Below, in pieces: positions 1 through 4,868 of a DNA stretch of 8,937 nt. A program made the translations under genes and the position numbers. How positions within the stretch are numbered: position 1 is the stretch's first letter; each line of letters begins with the position of its first letter. The DNA comes from Cyclobacteriaceae bacterium (GTDB lineage Bacteria > Bacteroidota > Bacteroidia > Cytophagales > Cyclobacteriaceae): assembly GCA_025358195.1 (NCBI GenBank), contig JANYKP010000413.1, positions 1 to 8,937 on the forward strand, written 5' to 3'. The notes under the pieces are model-generated. The model ran no database searches, had not been told where the DNA came from, and saw only the letters and a list, made by a program, of their open reading frames with translations.

Positions 1-2
1 TA

Positions 3-68
3 AAACCGGTAATCCCGATACGGCTCCTGCGCGACCATGGCTTCGAATGCAAAGAACTTGAAGATTGA
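3..68 (+). CDS. possible C-terminal end of an upstream protein (partial)
   Basis: An open frame enters from the left edge and ends at a TGA at 66-68, giving about 21 residues that finish RDHGFECKELED. The composition is protein-like (charged, with an HGF motif) and it would be co-oriented with the next gene. It is too short to assign to a family. The opposite strand is also open here, with an ATG at 38-36 reading MVAQEPYRDYRF to the edge, so the assignment is uncertain. Confidence 0.3.
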   Translation, partial: KPVIPIRLLRDHGFECKELED

Positions 69-92
69 ATTAATTCCCGATGCGTGACTAAA

Positions 93-134
93 TCCTCAAC
101 ACCCAAAACCCAAGACCTAAGACCCAACACCCCC
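93..134 (-). repeat. heptad repeat block 1 (six 7-mers) abutting a start codon
   Basis: Read on the minus strand, 93-134 divides without gaps into six 7-base units. The four central ones are TTGGGTC (127-121), TTAGGTC (120-114), TTGGGTT (113-107) and TTGGGTG (106-100); the outer two are degenerate. The block ends at 134 and the ATG of the DHFR-fold gene begins at 135, so the repeat forms most of that gene's 5' untranslated region. It belongs to the same family as the blocks at 1133, 6674, 7264, 7820 and 8380. No facing second arm is visible here. Confidence 0.8.
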
Positions 135-650
135 ATGAGAAAAGTAATACTCGGTGTTGCCGTGAGCCTGGATGGTTTCATAGAGGGCCCCAACGGTGAA
201 TATGACTGGTGTTTCACGGATCAGGATTATGGCATGTCCGATTTTTTCAAAAGAATGGATGCGATTTTCATGGGAAGAAAGTCGTACGAACTAACAAAAA
301 AACTGGAAGGCCCGAATCCATGGAAAGGCATGGCCACTTACGTTTTCTCTAATACAATGAAGGAAACAGCCGACAAGGACGTGACAATATTGGCAGGAGA
401 TATTAGGAAAGAAATCACGTCGCTGAAGCAGGAAAAAGGAAAAGACATCTGGCTGTTTGGTGGTGCGGAGTTGACCACTTTTTTTATCAATGAGGCGCTG
501 GTGGATGAACTCTGGATTGCGGTTCACCCCATTCTGTTAGGAAGTGGTAAACCGTTGTTTCAGCACATCGACGGCAGGAAGAAGTTAAAATTGGTAGAAC
601 ACAAGACGTATAGCACTGGATTGGTTTCACTTTGTTATCAACCGGCCTAG
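135..650 (+). CDS. dihydrofolate reductase family protein (RibD C-terminal fold)
   Basis: A 171-residue single-domain protein of the RibD C-terminal/DHFR-like family (YwjB/YyaP type), expected to be a cytoplasmic NAD(P)H-dependent reductase of unknown substrate. Family marks seen are the opening MRKVILGVAVSLDG and EGPNGEYDW (residues 18-25), the loop FMGRKSYE (45-52), LFGGAEL (107-113) and the late signature VDELWIAVHPILLGSGKPLF (123-142). The frame is open back to a GTG at 84, but those 17 extra residues are encoded by the heptad repeat block and are absent from the family pattern, so ATG 135 is chosen. A SRPBCC gene follows 53 bases later in the same direction and may be co-transcribed. Genes of this family often sit beside AHSA1-like genes in Bacteroidota. 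It is not a canonical folate-pathway DHFR. Confidence 0.9.
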   Translation: MRKVILGVAVSLDGFIEGPNGEYDWCFTDQDYGMSDFFKRMDAIFMGRKSYELTKKLEGPNPWKGMATYVFSNTMKETADKDVTILAGDIRKEITSLKQEKGKDIWLFGGAELTTFFINEALVDELWIAVHPILLGSGKPLFQHIDGRKKLKLVEHKTYSTGLVSLCYQPA

Positions 651-703
651 TGTAGTGATTGATTATGCAGCAAAAAATTTATCAAACTTTTAATTCAAAT
701 ACG

Positions 704-1132
704 ATGTCAAAAACGCTAAGTCTGAAAATTTCCGTGTCGATCAATGTGCCCAAATCAAAAGTGTGGGATGCTTTAACGAACCCTGTGCAAATCAAGAAAT
801 ATCTTTTCGGAACCGAAACGGTTTCTGATTGGAAAGCAGGTAGTCCGATTATCTTTCGGGGTGTGTGGGAGGGTAAGCCCTATGAAGACAAGGGTCATAT
901 TCTGGAAATTGAAAAGAATAAAATTTTGAAATACAATTACTGGAGTAATTTTTCAGGGGATAAGGACGAGCCTTCCAATTACAGCAACATTACATACTTG
1001 CTTTCAGAAGAGAAAGGTCGGACCCTGTTTACACTCCGCCAGGACAATATCAAATCCAAAGAAGCCCAGGTCCAATCTGAAAACAACTGGGGGATGATGT
1101 TGAATAAAATGAAGAGCTTGCTGGAGCAGTGA
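704..1132 (+). CDS. SRPBCC / AHSA1-like domain protein
   Basis: A 142-residue START-like (SRPBCC, AHSA1 subfamily) protein: a small helix-grip fold that binds hydrophobic ligands or acts as a stress-related accessory protein; the ligand is unknown. Visible marks are the opening beta strand SLKISVSINVPKSKVWDALTNP (residues 6-27), the FGTETVSDWKAGSPIIFRG block (35-53), WEGKPYEDKGHILEIE (55-70) and a C-terminal helix NNWGMMLNKMKSLLEQ. ATG 704 is preferred because the family begins with a short MSKTL-type strand. An in-frame ATG at 665 would add 13 residues of low family resemblance. No signal peptide is visible, so it is probably cytoplasmic. A heptad-repeat hairpin begins immediately after the stop codon. 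Confidence 0.88.
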   Translation: MSKTLSLKISVSINVPKSKVWDALTNPVQIKKYLFGTETVSDWKAGSPIIFRGVWEGKPYEDKGHILEIEKNKILKYNYWSNFSGDKDEPSNYSNITYLLSEEKGRTLFTLRQDNIKSKEAQVQSENNWGMMLNKMKSLLEQ

Positions 1133-1216
1133 GGGAGGTGGCTTTTAGTTTTGGGTCTTAGCTTTTGGCTTGCCCCCCAAAGGCTAATAGCCAAAAGCCA
1201 ACAGTCCGCCAACCTC
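1133..1216. repeat. heptad repeat region 2, imperfect hairpin between convergent genes
   Basis: The left arm contains TTGGGTC (1151-1157), TTAGCTT (1158-1164) and TTGGCTT (1165-1171). The right arm, read on the minus strand, carries related units such as TTTTGGC and TGTTGGC. The core pairs TAGCTTTTGGCT (1159-1170) with AGCCAAAAGCCA (1189-1200), with one mismatch, and the outer ends pair around GAGGTGGC (1135-1142) and GCCAACCTC (1208-1216). The structure starts at the stop codon of the SRPBCC gene and ends nine bases before the stop of the hydrolase on the other strand. It could act on both convergent 3' ends. No T-tract marks it as a standard terminator. Confidence 0.75.
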
Positions 1217-1225
1217 GACTGCAAT

Positions 1226-2248
1226 TCAATCTTTCTTAAAATCACCGTTGTCAACATCTTTGATAAATGAAATAAGTCCGGGAAAGTAATGGTCCTGGTC
1301 ATCCCACATGCTCAGGTGGCTGCCGTTTGGACAGTACAGGTAACGACCCTGCTGCACTTGTGACGACATCCACTTCATATGCTCCGGGTCCATGGTATCG
1401 AATTTTGCACCGATCGTAAGCGTGGGGATTTTTAGTAAGGGCAAATCTTTCTTGCGGTCCCAGTTTGCTAGCCTTCCTGAAATTCCAAACTCACTGGGTC
1501 CCTGCATGAGTGTGTAAACGGCGCCATTCAGGTGTTTGAACGATCGGTTTACAGCGTCCGGCCATTGGTCAACAGGAAAACGGCAGAGGTGCTCAGTATA
1601 ATAATTCGGGAGCAGCAATTCCATATAGCGAGGATTGGCAAAATCTTTTTTCGCTTCCAGCGCACGTACTTCTTGTAGCACTGCTGAATCCATTTGTTTT
1701 GAGAGCACCTCTTCGGCATATTTTCCATACTCCGGCGCGCTAGCCATCATGTTGGAAATTATCAGACCCTTTAAATTGTTTTGATACTTAAGTGCATATT
1801 CCATCGCGAGAATGCCACCCCATGAGTTGCCGAGTAAATAAAAATTGGTGTTATCCAGGCCAAGACCTTTGCGCACCTCTTCTACTTCTTCTACAAATCG
1901 TTCCGTGGTCCACAGACTGCTGTCCGAAGGCTGGTCGCTGTAGTAGGAGCCAAGCTGATCGTAATAGTAGTACTCAATGCCTTCCTTTGGAAGGAAACTA
2001 TCAAAGCTTTCAAAGTACTCGTGGGTCGTAGCCGGTCCACCGTGCAAAAGAAGAACCTTTATCGTAGGATTGTTGCCAACCCGTTTGGTCCACACCCTGT
2101 ATTTCCCTCCCTGGACAGGGATCATTTTTACACCACCTGCTTTCAGACCTGTCTCGCCAAGGTCATTGTAACGGGTTGCATTATTTTTCTCAGGCTGCTG
2201 ACATGAAAGGGACAAAATACCCAGGATAAGTCCGAATAGCTTCTTCAT
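1226..2248 (-). CDS. alpha/beta hydrolase lipoprotein, proline iminopeptidase-like (S33)
   Basis: A 340-residue protein beginning with a lipoprotein signal MKKLFGLILGILSLSC; Cys16 is the predicted lipidation site, so it should be anchored on the periplasmic face of a membrane or exported. The rest is an alpha/beta hydrolase of the S33 (proline iminopeptidase-like) group. Visible elements are the oxyanion motif HGGP (69-72), the YYYDQLGSYYSDQP strand-loop (93-106), the nucleophile elbow GNSWGG (140-145, Ser142), the acid in GAKFDTMDP (Asp284 or Asp287) and the catalytic His311 in NGSHLSMWDD. A complete triad suggests an active peptidase or esterase; the substrate cannot be read from sequence. 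The length is usual for the family. It is divergent from the YkgJ-like gene with only 44 bases between starts. Confidence 0.9.
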   Translation of the reverse strand: MKKLFGLILGILSLSCQQPEKNNATRYNDLGETGLKAGGVKMIPVQGGKYRVWTKRVGNNPTIKVLLLHGGPATTHEYFESFDSFLPKEGIEYYYYDQLGSYYSDQPSDSSLWTTERFVEEVEEVRKGLGLDNTNFYLLGNSWGGILAMEYALKYQNNLKGLIISNMMASAPEYGKYAEEVLSKQMDSAVLQEVRALEAKKDFANPRYMELLLPNYYTEHLCRFPVDQWPDAVNRSFKHLNGAVYTLMQGPSEFGISGRLANWDRKKDLPLLKIPTLTIGAKFDTMDPEHMKWMSSQVQQGRYLYCPNGSHLSMWDDQDHYFPGLISFIKDVDNGDFKKD

Positions 2249-2267
2249 AAGATTGGATTCAGGTCAT

Positions 2268-2299
2268 CGAATCTAAGAATTATATTTGTGAAATGTCAA
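2268..2299 (-). promoter_or_regulatory. possible Bacteroidota promoter for the hydrolase
   Basis: On the minus strand, TTG (2299-2297) is followed after 21 bases by TAGATTCG (2275-2268), one base from the TAnnTTTG consensus. Transcription would begin about a dozen bases before the hydrolase ATG. The -33 part lies inside the first codons of the divergent gene, so the two promoters would overlap. Weak by eye. Confidence 0.3.
2281..2288 (+). promoter_or_regulatory. -7 promoter element TATATTTG for the YkgJ-like gene
   Basis: TATATTTG fits the Bacteroidota -7 consensus TAnnTTTG and ends four bases before the ATG at 2293. If it is used, transcription would start at or next to the start codon, making the mRNA leaderless or nearly so. 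The nearest TTG upstream (2253-2255) is 25 bases away, slightly beyond the usual spacing. Confidence 0.4.
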
Positions 2300-2862
2300 T
2301 CGAAGAAAAGGTCAGCAAAGTCGAACAAGTCTTTCACCATCTTGACCAGGCCATCGCTAAATTTCAATCCGGGTCTACGCTGCATTGTAAGTTCGGCTGC
2401 GGCAAATGTTGTTTCAAGCCGGACATAGAAGCTACCATTCTTGAATTTCTTCCGTTTGCTTTCCATCTCTACCAACAAGGTCAGGCGGAATCGTGGTATG
2501 AAAGATTGAAAATCAACGCTTCACCGGTTTGCCTGATCCTGAATCCAACCCAAGGTGGCGCGGGACTTTGCTCGGAATATCCGCACCGGGGATTGATCTG
2601 CCGGTTGTTTGGCTATTCTGCCAGAACAAATAAATACGGCAGGCACGAACTTATTACCTGCCAGATAATTAAGACCGAGCAAACTTCCGCGTATGAAAAC
2701 ACCGAACAAAAGATTGAAGAGGGGGAAGAGGTGCCCGTGATGAGCGATTACTATATGCGGCTACACGGAATTGATGCTGAACTTACCCGGGAATTTTACC
2801 CGATCAACCAAGCCATTCAAAAGGCCGTTGAGACAGTGCTTCACTATTATGCATACCGGTGA
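2293..2862 (+). CDS. YkgJ family cysteine cluster protein
   Basis: A 189-residue protein of the YkgJ/UPF0153 (putative zinc- or iron-chelating) family. The cysteine pattern is clear: HCKFGCGKCC near the N-terminus (Cys32, 36, 39, 40), Cys80, then GLCSEYPHRGLICRLFGY (Cys93 and Cys103) and a late Cys123. These residues are expected to bind a metal ion or Fe-S cluster; the biochemical role of the family is not settled. No signal peptide or membrane segment is present, so it is cytoplasmic. ATG 2293 is the only plausible start, since the next internal Met is more than 140 residues in. It is divergent from the hydrolase and convergent, with a 2-base gap, with a small membrane protein gene downstream. 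Confidence 0.88.
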   Translation: MSIEEKVSKVEQVFHHLDQAIAKFQSGSTLHCKFGCGKCCFKPDIEATILEFLPFAFHLYQQGQAESWYERLKINASPVCLILNPTQGGAGLCSEYPHRGLICRLFGYSARTNKYGRHELITCQIIKTEQTSAYENTEQKIEEGEEVPVMSDYYMRLHGIDAELTREFYPINQAIQKAVETVLHYYAYR

Positions 2863-2864
2863 TC

Positions 2865-3086
2865 TTATTGGGTTGGAAGGTTGGTACGATGGATTTTCTT
2901 AAGCGTTTCCTTTACGAGCTTCGTCGCTGACGAGGAAGTGACTGAGTTTTTACTCGGCGTAACGGAAAAAGTTGAGGGCTGCTGGCCATTAAAAAGAAAC
3001 GCTGCCATGCCTATCCCCAGGGCTACAGCGACCCCCAGCACTAAAACCCAAATCCGACTTGAAATGCGTTTCATAGCTTTTGCCAT
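2865..3086 (-). CDS. small hypothetical single-pass membrane protein (73 aa)
   Basis: The frame encodes 73 residues: a basic N-terminus (MAKAMKRISSR), one hydrophobic segment IWVLVLGVAVALGIGMAAFL (residues 12-31), a Ser/Thr-rich linker and a basic amphipathic tail ending THRTNLPTQ-like (IHRTNLPTQ). This positive-inside single-span layout suggests an inner-membrane protein with a periplasmic tail. Its stop lies 2 bases from the stop of the convergent YkgJ gene, a packing that supports a real gene. An alternative start is the Met four codons later (3074); the frame is also open upstream to an ATG at 3233, but that extension looks unlike a protein N-terminus. I do not recognise the family. A + strand frame over the same region (2881-3291) looks less convincing. 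Confidence 0.5.
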   Translation of the reverse strand: MAKAMKRISSRIWVLVLGVAVALGIGMAAFLFNGQQPSTFSVTPSKNSVTSSSATKLVKETLKKIHRTNLPTQ

Positions 3087-3123
3087 GTTGCAAACCGGAT
3101 ACCAGCTTGAAAACCCTCCAAAT

Positions 3124-3180
3124 TCGAATGCTTTGAGACTGTCACCATTTTTAGGTTGTTCAAAGTCGAACACTTTGAGC
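3124..3180. repeat. 15-base direct repeat, 42 bases apart, upstream of the 73-aa gene
   Basis: TCGAATGCTTTGAGA (3124-3138) recurs as TCGAACACTTTGAGC (3166-3180) with 12 of 15 identities. The 42-base separation is four helical turns, so both copies face the same side of the DNA. They lie between the start of the 73-aa gene (-) and the promoter of the thioredoxin-fold gene (+), where an operator could act. In the minus-strand frame the copies also read SLKVFDF and SLKAFEF, so a coding origin is not excluded. Confidence 0.4.
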
Positions 3181-3249
3181 GATCTTTTCGTACATAAATA
3201 CCATTTGCTTGCAGAATGGTTACTGAAGGGCACAGTTATTTATATAGGT

Positions 3250-3277
3250 TTTGGAACCTCTTTTCTAATTACATTTG
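3250..3277 (+). promoter_or_regulatory. Bacteroidota-type promoter for the thioredoxin-fold gene
   Basis: TTTG (3250-3253), a 16-base spacer and TACATTTG (3270-3277) match the Bacteroidota -33/-7 pattern TTTG ... TAnnTTTG, with a spacing one base shorter than the usual range. The expected transcript start near 3283 leaves about 25 bases of leader before ATG 3309. Confidence 0.55.
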
Positions 3278-3308
3278 TTAAGCGTTCGTAGCTTCAATTA
3301 CAGAGAAA

Positions 3309-3863
3309 ATGAAGAAATACTTGTTTTATGCACTAATGGCGGTTGCTTCCGTGGGTTGGGCCCAGGAGAACCAGGATACTCCAGTGAAGTGGATGTCGTT
3401 TGAGCAGGCCATCGAAAAATCCAAGACCGAGAAGCGTAAAATTTTCATCGATGTGTATACCGATTGGTGCGGCTGGTGCAAAGTCATGGACAAGAACACC
3501 TTCAGCGAAGCACAAGTAGCCAAAATTCTCAACGAGAAATTCTATCCGGTGAAACTTGACGCCGAGCAAACTGAGGATATCGTATTCAACGGCACCACGT
3601 TCAAATTTATTCCTTCGGGAAATAAAGGAACCCATCAGTTAGCGCTGGCACTGTTAAATAATCAACTGTCCTACCCAACAGTCGTCTTTCTGGACGAAGA
3701 CTTCCGTATGATCCAGCCGTTACAGGGCTATCAGAAGGCTGAAGATTTTCATAAAATAATCCAATTTATTGGTGAAGATCACTTCAAGAAAATGAAGTGG
3801 GCCGATTGGCAGGGTGTTTACAAATCGCCTTATCAATCCAGTGGCAACGGATCCGGAAATTAA
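3309..3863 (+). CDS. secreted thioredoxin-fold protein with CGWC active site
   Basis: A 184-residue exported thioredoxin-family protein (thioredoxin_7/DUF255-like). A signal peptide MKKYLFYALMAVASVGWAQ is probably cleaved after the AQ-type end near residue 19. The thioredoxin fold follows: the strand KIFIDVYTDWCGWCKVMDKNTF contains the redox pair Cys54/Cys57, and SYPTVVFLDED carries the cis-proline Pro123. The extra insert (about residues 86-112, with FNGTTFKFIPSG) is seen in periplasmic thioredoxin-like proteins of Bacteroidota. It should work in the periplasm in disulfide reduction or exchange; the partner is unknown. The tail is Ser/Gly/Asn-rich. It has its own upstream promoter and no co-oriented neighbour, so it is probably monocistronic. 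Confidence 0.9.
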   Translation: MKKYLFYALMAVASVGWAQENQDTPVKWMSFEQAIEKSKTEKRKIFIDVYTDWCGWCKVMDKNTFSEAQVAKILNEKFYPVKLDAEQTEDIVFNGTTFKFIPSGNKGTHQLALALLNNQLSYPTVVFLDEDFRMIQPLQGYQKAEDFHKIIQFIGEDHFKKMKWADWQGVYKSPYQSSGNGSGN

Positions 3864-3878
3864 CCGGCGACTATCCTT

Positions 3879-3905
3879 GGGTACCCTTTGCGGGTATTCC
3901 TTTGC
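3879..3905 (+). repeat. short tandem duplication (13/14 bases)
   Basis: GGGTACCCTTTGC (3879-3891) is followed directly by GGGTATTCCTTTGC (3892-3905), an imperfect tandem duplication just after the thioredoxin-fold gene. No function is evident. Confidence 0.4.
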
Positions 3906-3962
3906 ATACTCTTGTGCTAAAAATTCATACGGGAATATCTCGAATGATTACCCTCATAAAAC

Positions 3963-4010
3963 AAAAAAGCCCTCATTGCTGAAGGTTTAAGTATAGATTA
4001 TTAGCGGGCT
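3963..4010 (-). terminator. candidate intrinsic terminator after the 46-aa gene
   Basis: On the minus strand, AGCCC (4010-4006) pairs with GGGCT (3972-3968), extended by GCT/AGC with a bulge, and is followed by a run of six T (3968-3963). It begins five bases after the stop of the small membrane protein gene. The loop is long, so the strength is uncertain. Confidence 0.45.
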
Positions 4011-4014
4011 GGCC

Positions 4015-4155
4015 TTAATTCCCCTGTCCCTTTTCCTCCTGATCTTTCTTAACCCTCACCGAGTCCACGTATGCGAGGGCATTTACAAATCCAAATAACA
4101 CCGCTACGATGATGAGGAATAAGTTGGCGCCACTTCCTACTACTTGTTCGAACAT
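4015..4155 (-). CDS. small single-pass membrane protein (46 aa)
   Basis: This short frame encodes 46 residues: MFEQVVGSGAN, a hydrophobic span LFLIIVAVLFGFVNALAYV (residues 12-30), then a charged tail DSVRVKKDQEEKGQGN. The positive and charged C-terminus predicts an inner-membrane protein with its tail in the cytoplasm. Reasons to trust it despite its size are a consensus Bacteroidota promoter 22 bases upstream, a candidate terminator downstream, codon use like the neighbours, and its occupation of a 379-base stretch otherwise empty. I do not recognise the family. By size and shape it could be a small subunit or regulator of a membrane complex, but nothing in the window names a partner. An HD-domain gene lies upstream on the same strand but with a separate promoter in between. 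Confidence 0.65.
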   Translation of the reverse strand: MFEQVVGSGANLFLIIVAVLFGFVNALAYVDSVRVKKDQEEKGQGN

Positions 4156-4163
4156 AAGATTGT

Positions 4164-4174
4164 CGGTTTAACCG
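4164..4174. promoter_or_regulatory. palindrome in the leader of the 46-aa gene
   Basis: CGGTTTAACCG is a 5+5 inverted repeat around one central base. It lies between the -7 element and the ATG of the 46-aa gene, at or just after the expected transcript start, where a repressor could bind or a very small hairpin could form. Confidence 0.3.
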
Positions 4175-4176
4175 TC

Positions 4177-4207
4177 CAAAGGTAAGAGATCATTCCAAAC
4201 CACAAAA
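4177..4207 (-). promoter_or_regulatory. Bacteroidota-type promoter for the 46-aa gene
   Basis: On the minus strand, TTTTG (4207-4203) is followed after 18 bases by TACCTTTG (4184-4177). Both elements and the spacing agree with the Bacteroidota consensus TTTG ... TAnnTTTG. The transcript would start about 15 bases before the ATG at 4155. Confidence 0.6.
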
Positions 4208-4242
4208 GATAATGTTATTTAAAAACCTGCAATTTTGCGACC

Positions 4243-4782
4243 CTAAATACCCAATTCCTCTTTATTTCTCTTCAAGACATCAATGATGAAAGCGATATGG
4301 TCCACCAATACCACTCCGAAAAGTTCTACTCCCTTATAAACCTCCTCACGATCCACTTTCGCAGCAAAGCCTTTGTCTTTCAGCTTTTTGATCACGGACT
4401 TGGGTTCCAGGCTGGCGATCCCTTCCGGACGCACTTGCGCACAGGCGACAATGAACCCGGTAAGTTCATCACAGGCCAGTAATCCTTTGTCAAGGGTGGT
4501 TTCATACGGCACTCCCCACTTGGTGTAGTGCGCGGAAATGGCATGCGCAATTTTATCCTCGCCCAGACTTCTTAGTTTTTCCACAATTACCTGCGGATGT
4601 TTTTCAGGAAATGGCTCGTAGTCAGCGTCGTGAAGCAACCCAGCAGCTACCCACTCCTCCTTGTTCTCGCCAAGCTTTTCGGCATAAGCCTCCATCACCA
4701 GTTCGACAGTACGCATGTGACGGAGCAGGCTCGTGCTTTGGGTCATTGATTCAAGAAGGTTAAGAGCTTGTTCGCGTACCAT
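4243..4782 (-). CDS. HD-domain (HDIG) metal-dependent hydrolase
   Basis: A 179-residue cytoplasmic protein of the HD superfamily, HDIG subtype. The metal-binding pattern is visible: His22 in LLRHMRTVELVMEAYA, the His51-Asp52 pair in GLLHDADYEPFPEKHPQ (49-64), a further His at 85 (AHYTKWG) and Asp105 in LLACDELTGFI. Proteins of this size with LLHDADYE..P..HP and ACDELTG are single-domain predicted phosphohydrolases; the substrate, perhaps a nucleotide, is unknown. All metal ligands appear intact. It lies downstream of the TPR gene on the same strand with an 86-base gap holding an ATCCTNA-like repeat, so co-transcription is possible. A stand-alone promoter was not convincing. Confidence 0.9.
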   Translation of the reverse strand: MVREQALNLLESMTQSTSLLRHMRTVELVMEAYAEKLGENKEEWVAAGLLHDADYEPFPEKHPQVIVEKLRSLGEDKIAHAISAHYTKWGVPYETTLDKGLLACDELTGFIVACAQVRPEGIASLEPKSVIKKLKDKGFAAKVDREEVYKGVELFGVVLVDHIAFIIDVLKRNKEELGI

Positions 4783-4824
4783 ATATTTTACGATCCCATT
4801 TAAAGCCTACTTCGTCAAACTGTC

Positions 4825-4866
4825 ATCCTCCAATCACTCCAATCCTAATCTAATCCTTAAATCCTG
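4825..4866. repeat. degenerate ATCCTNA-type tandem repeat
   Basis: The gap between the TPR and HD genes is a C/T/A-only stretch on the + strand built of units like ATCCTCC, AATCCTA, ATCCTTA and AATCCTG. It ends just before the TPR gene's stop codon (CTA at 4869-4871 on +). The period is near seven but interrupted by 5- and 9-base units. It is not the same sequence as the TTGGGTN family, though similar in period and in its position at a gene's 3' end. Confidence 0.45.
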
Positions 4867-4868
4867 AT

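Noticed and set aside
1..38. Start of a minus-strand gene (MVAQEPYRDYRF to the left edge)
   Set aside because: Only a dozen residues are visible with no promoter or family mark; the plus-strand tail is at least equally plausible.
84..134. GTG start at 84 extending the DHFR-fold protein by 17 residues
   Set aside because: The extension is entirely heptad-repeat translation and does not fit the family; ATG 135 starts exactly where family similarity starts.
979..1302. 107-residue minus-strand frame across the 1133-1216 hairpin
   Set aside because: It overlaps the ends of both the SRPBCC gene and the hydrolase gene and translates repeat sequence.
2881..3291. 136-residue plus-strand frame opposite the 73-aa membrane protein
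   Set aside because: No signal, domain or regular membrane layout, and it runs through the thioredoxin-gene promoter; the minus-strand frame has better protein character.
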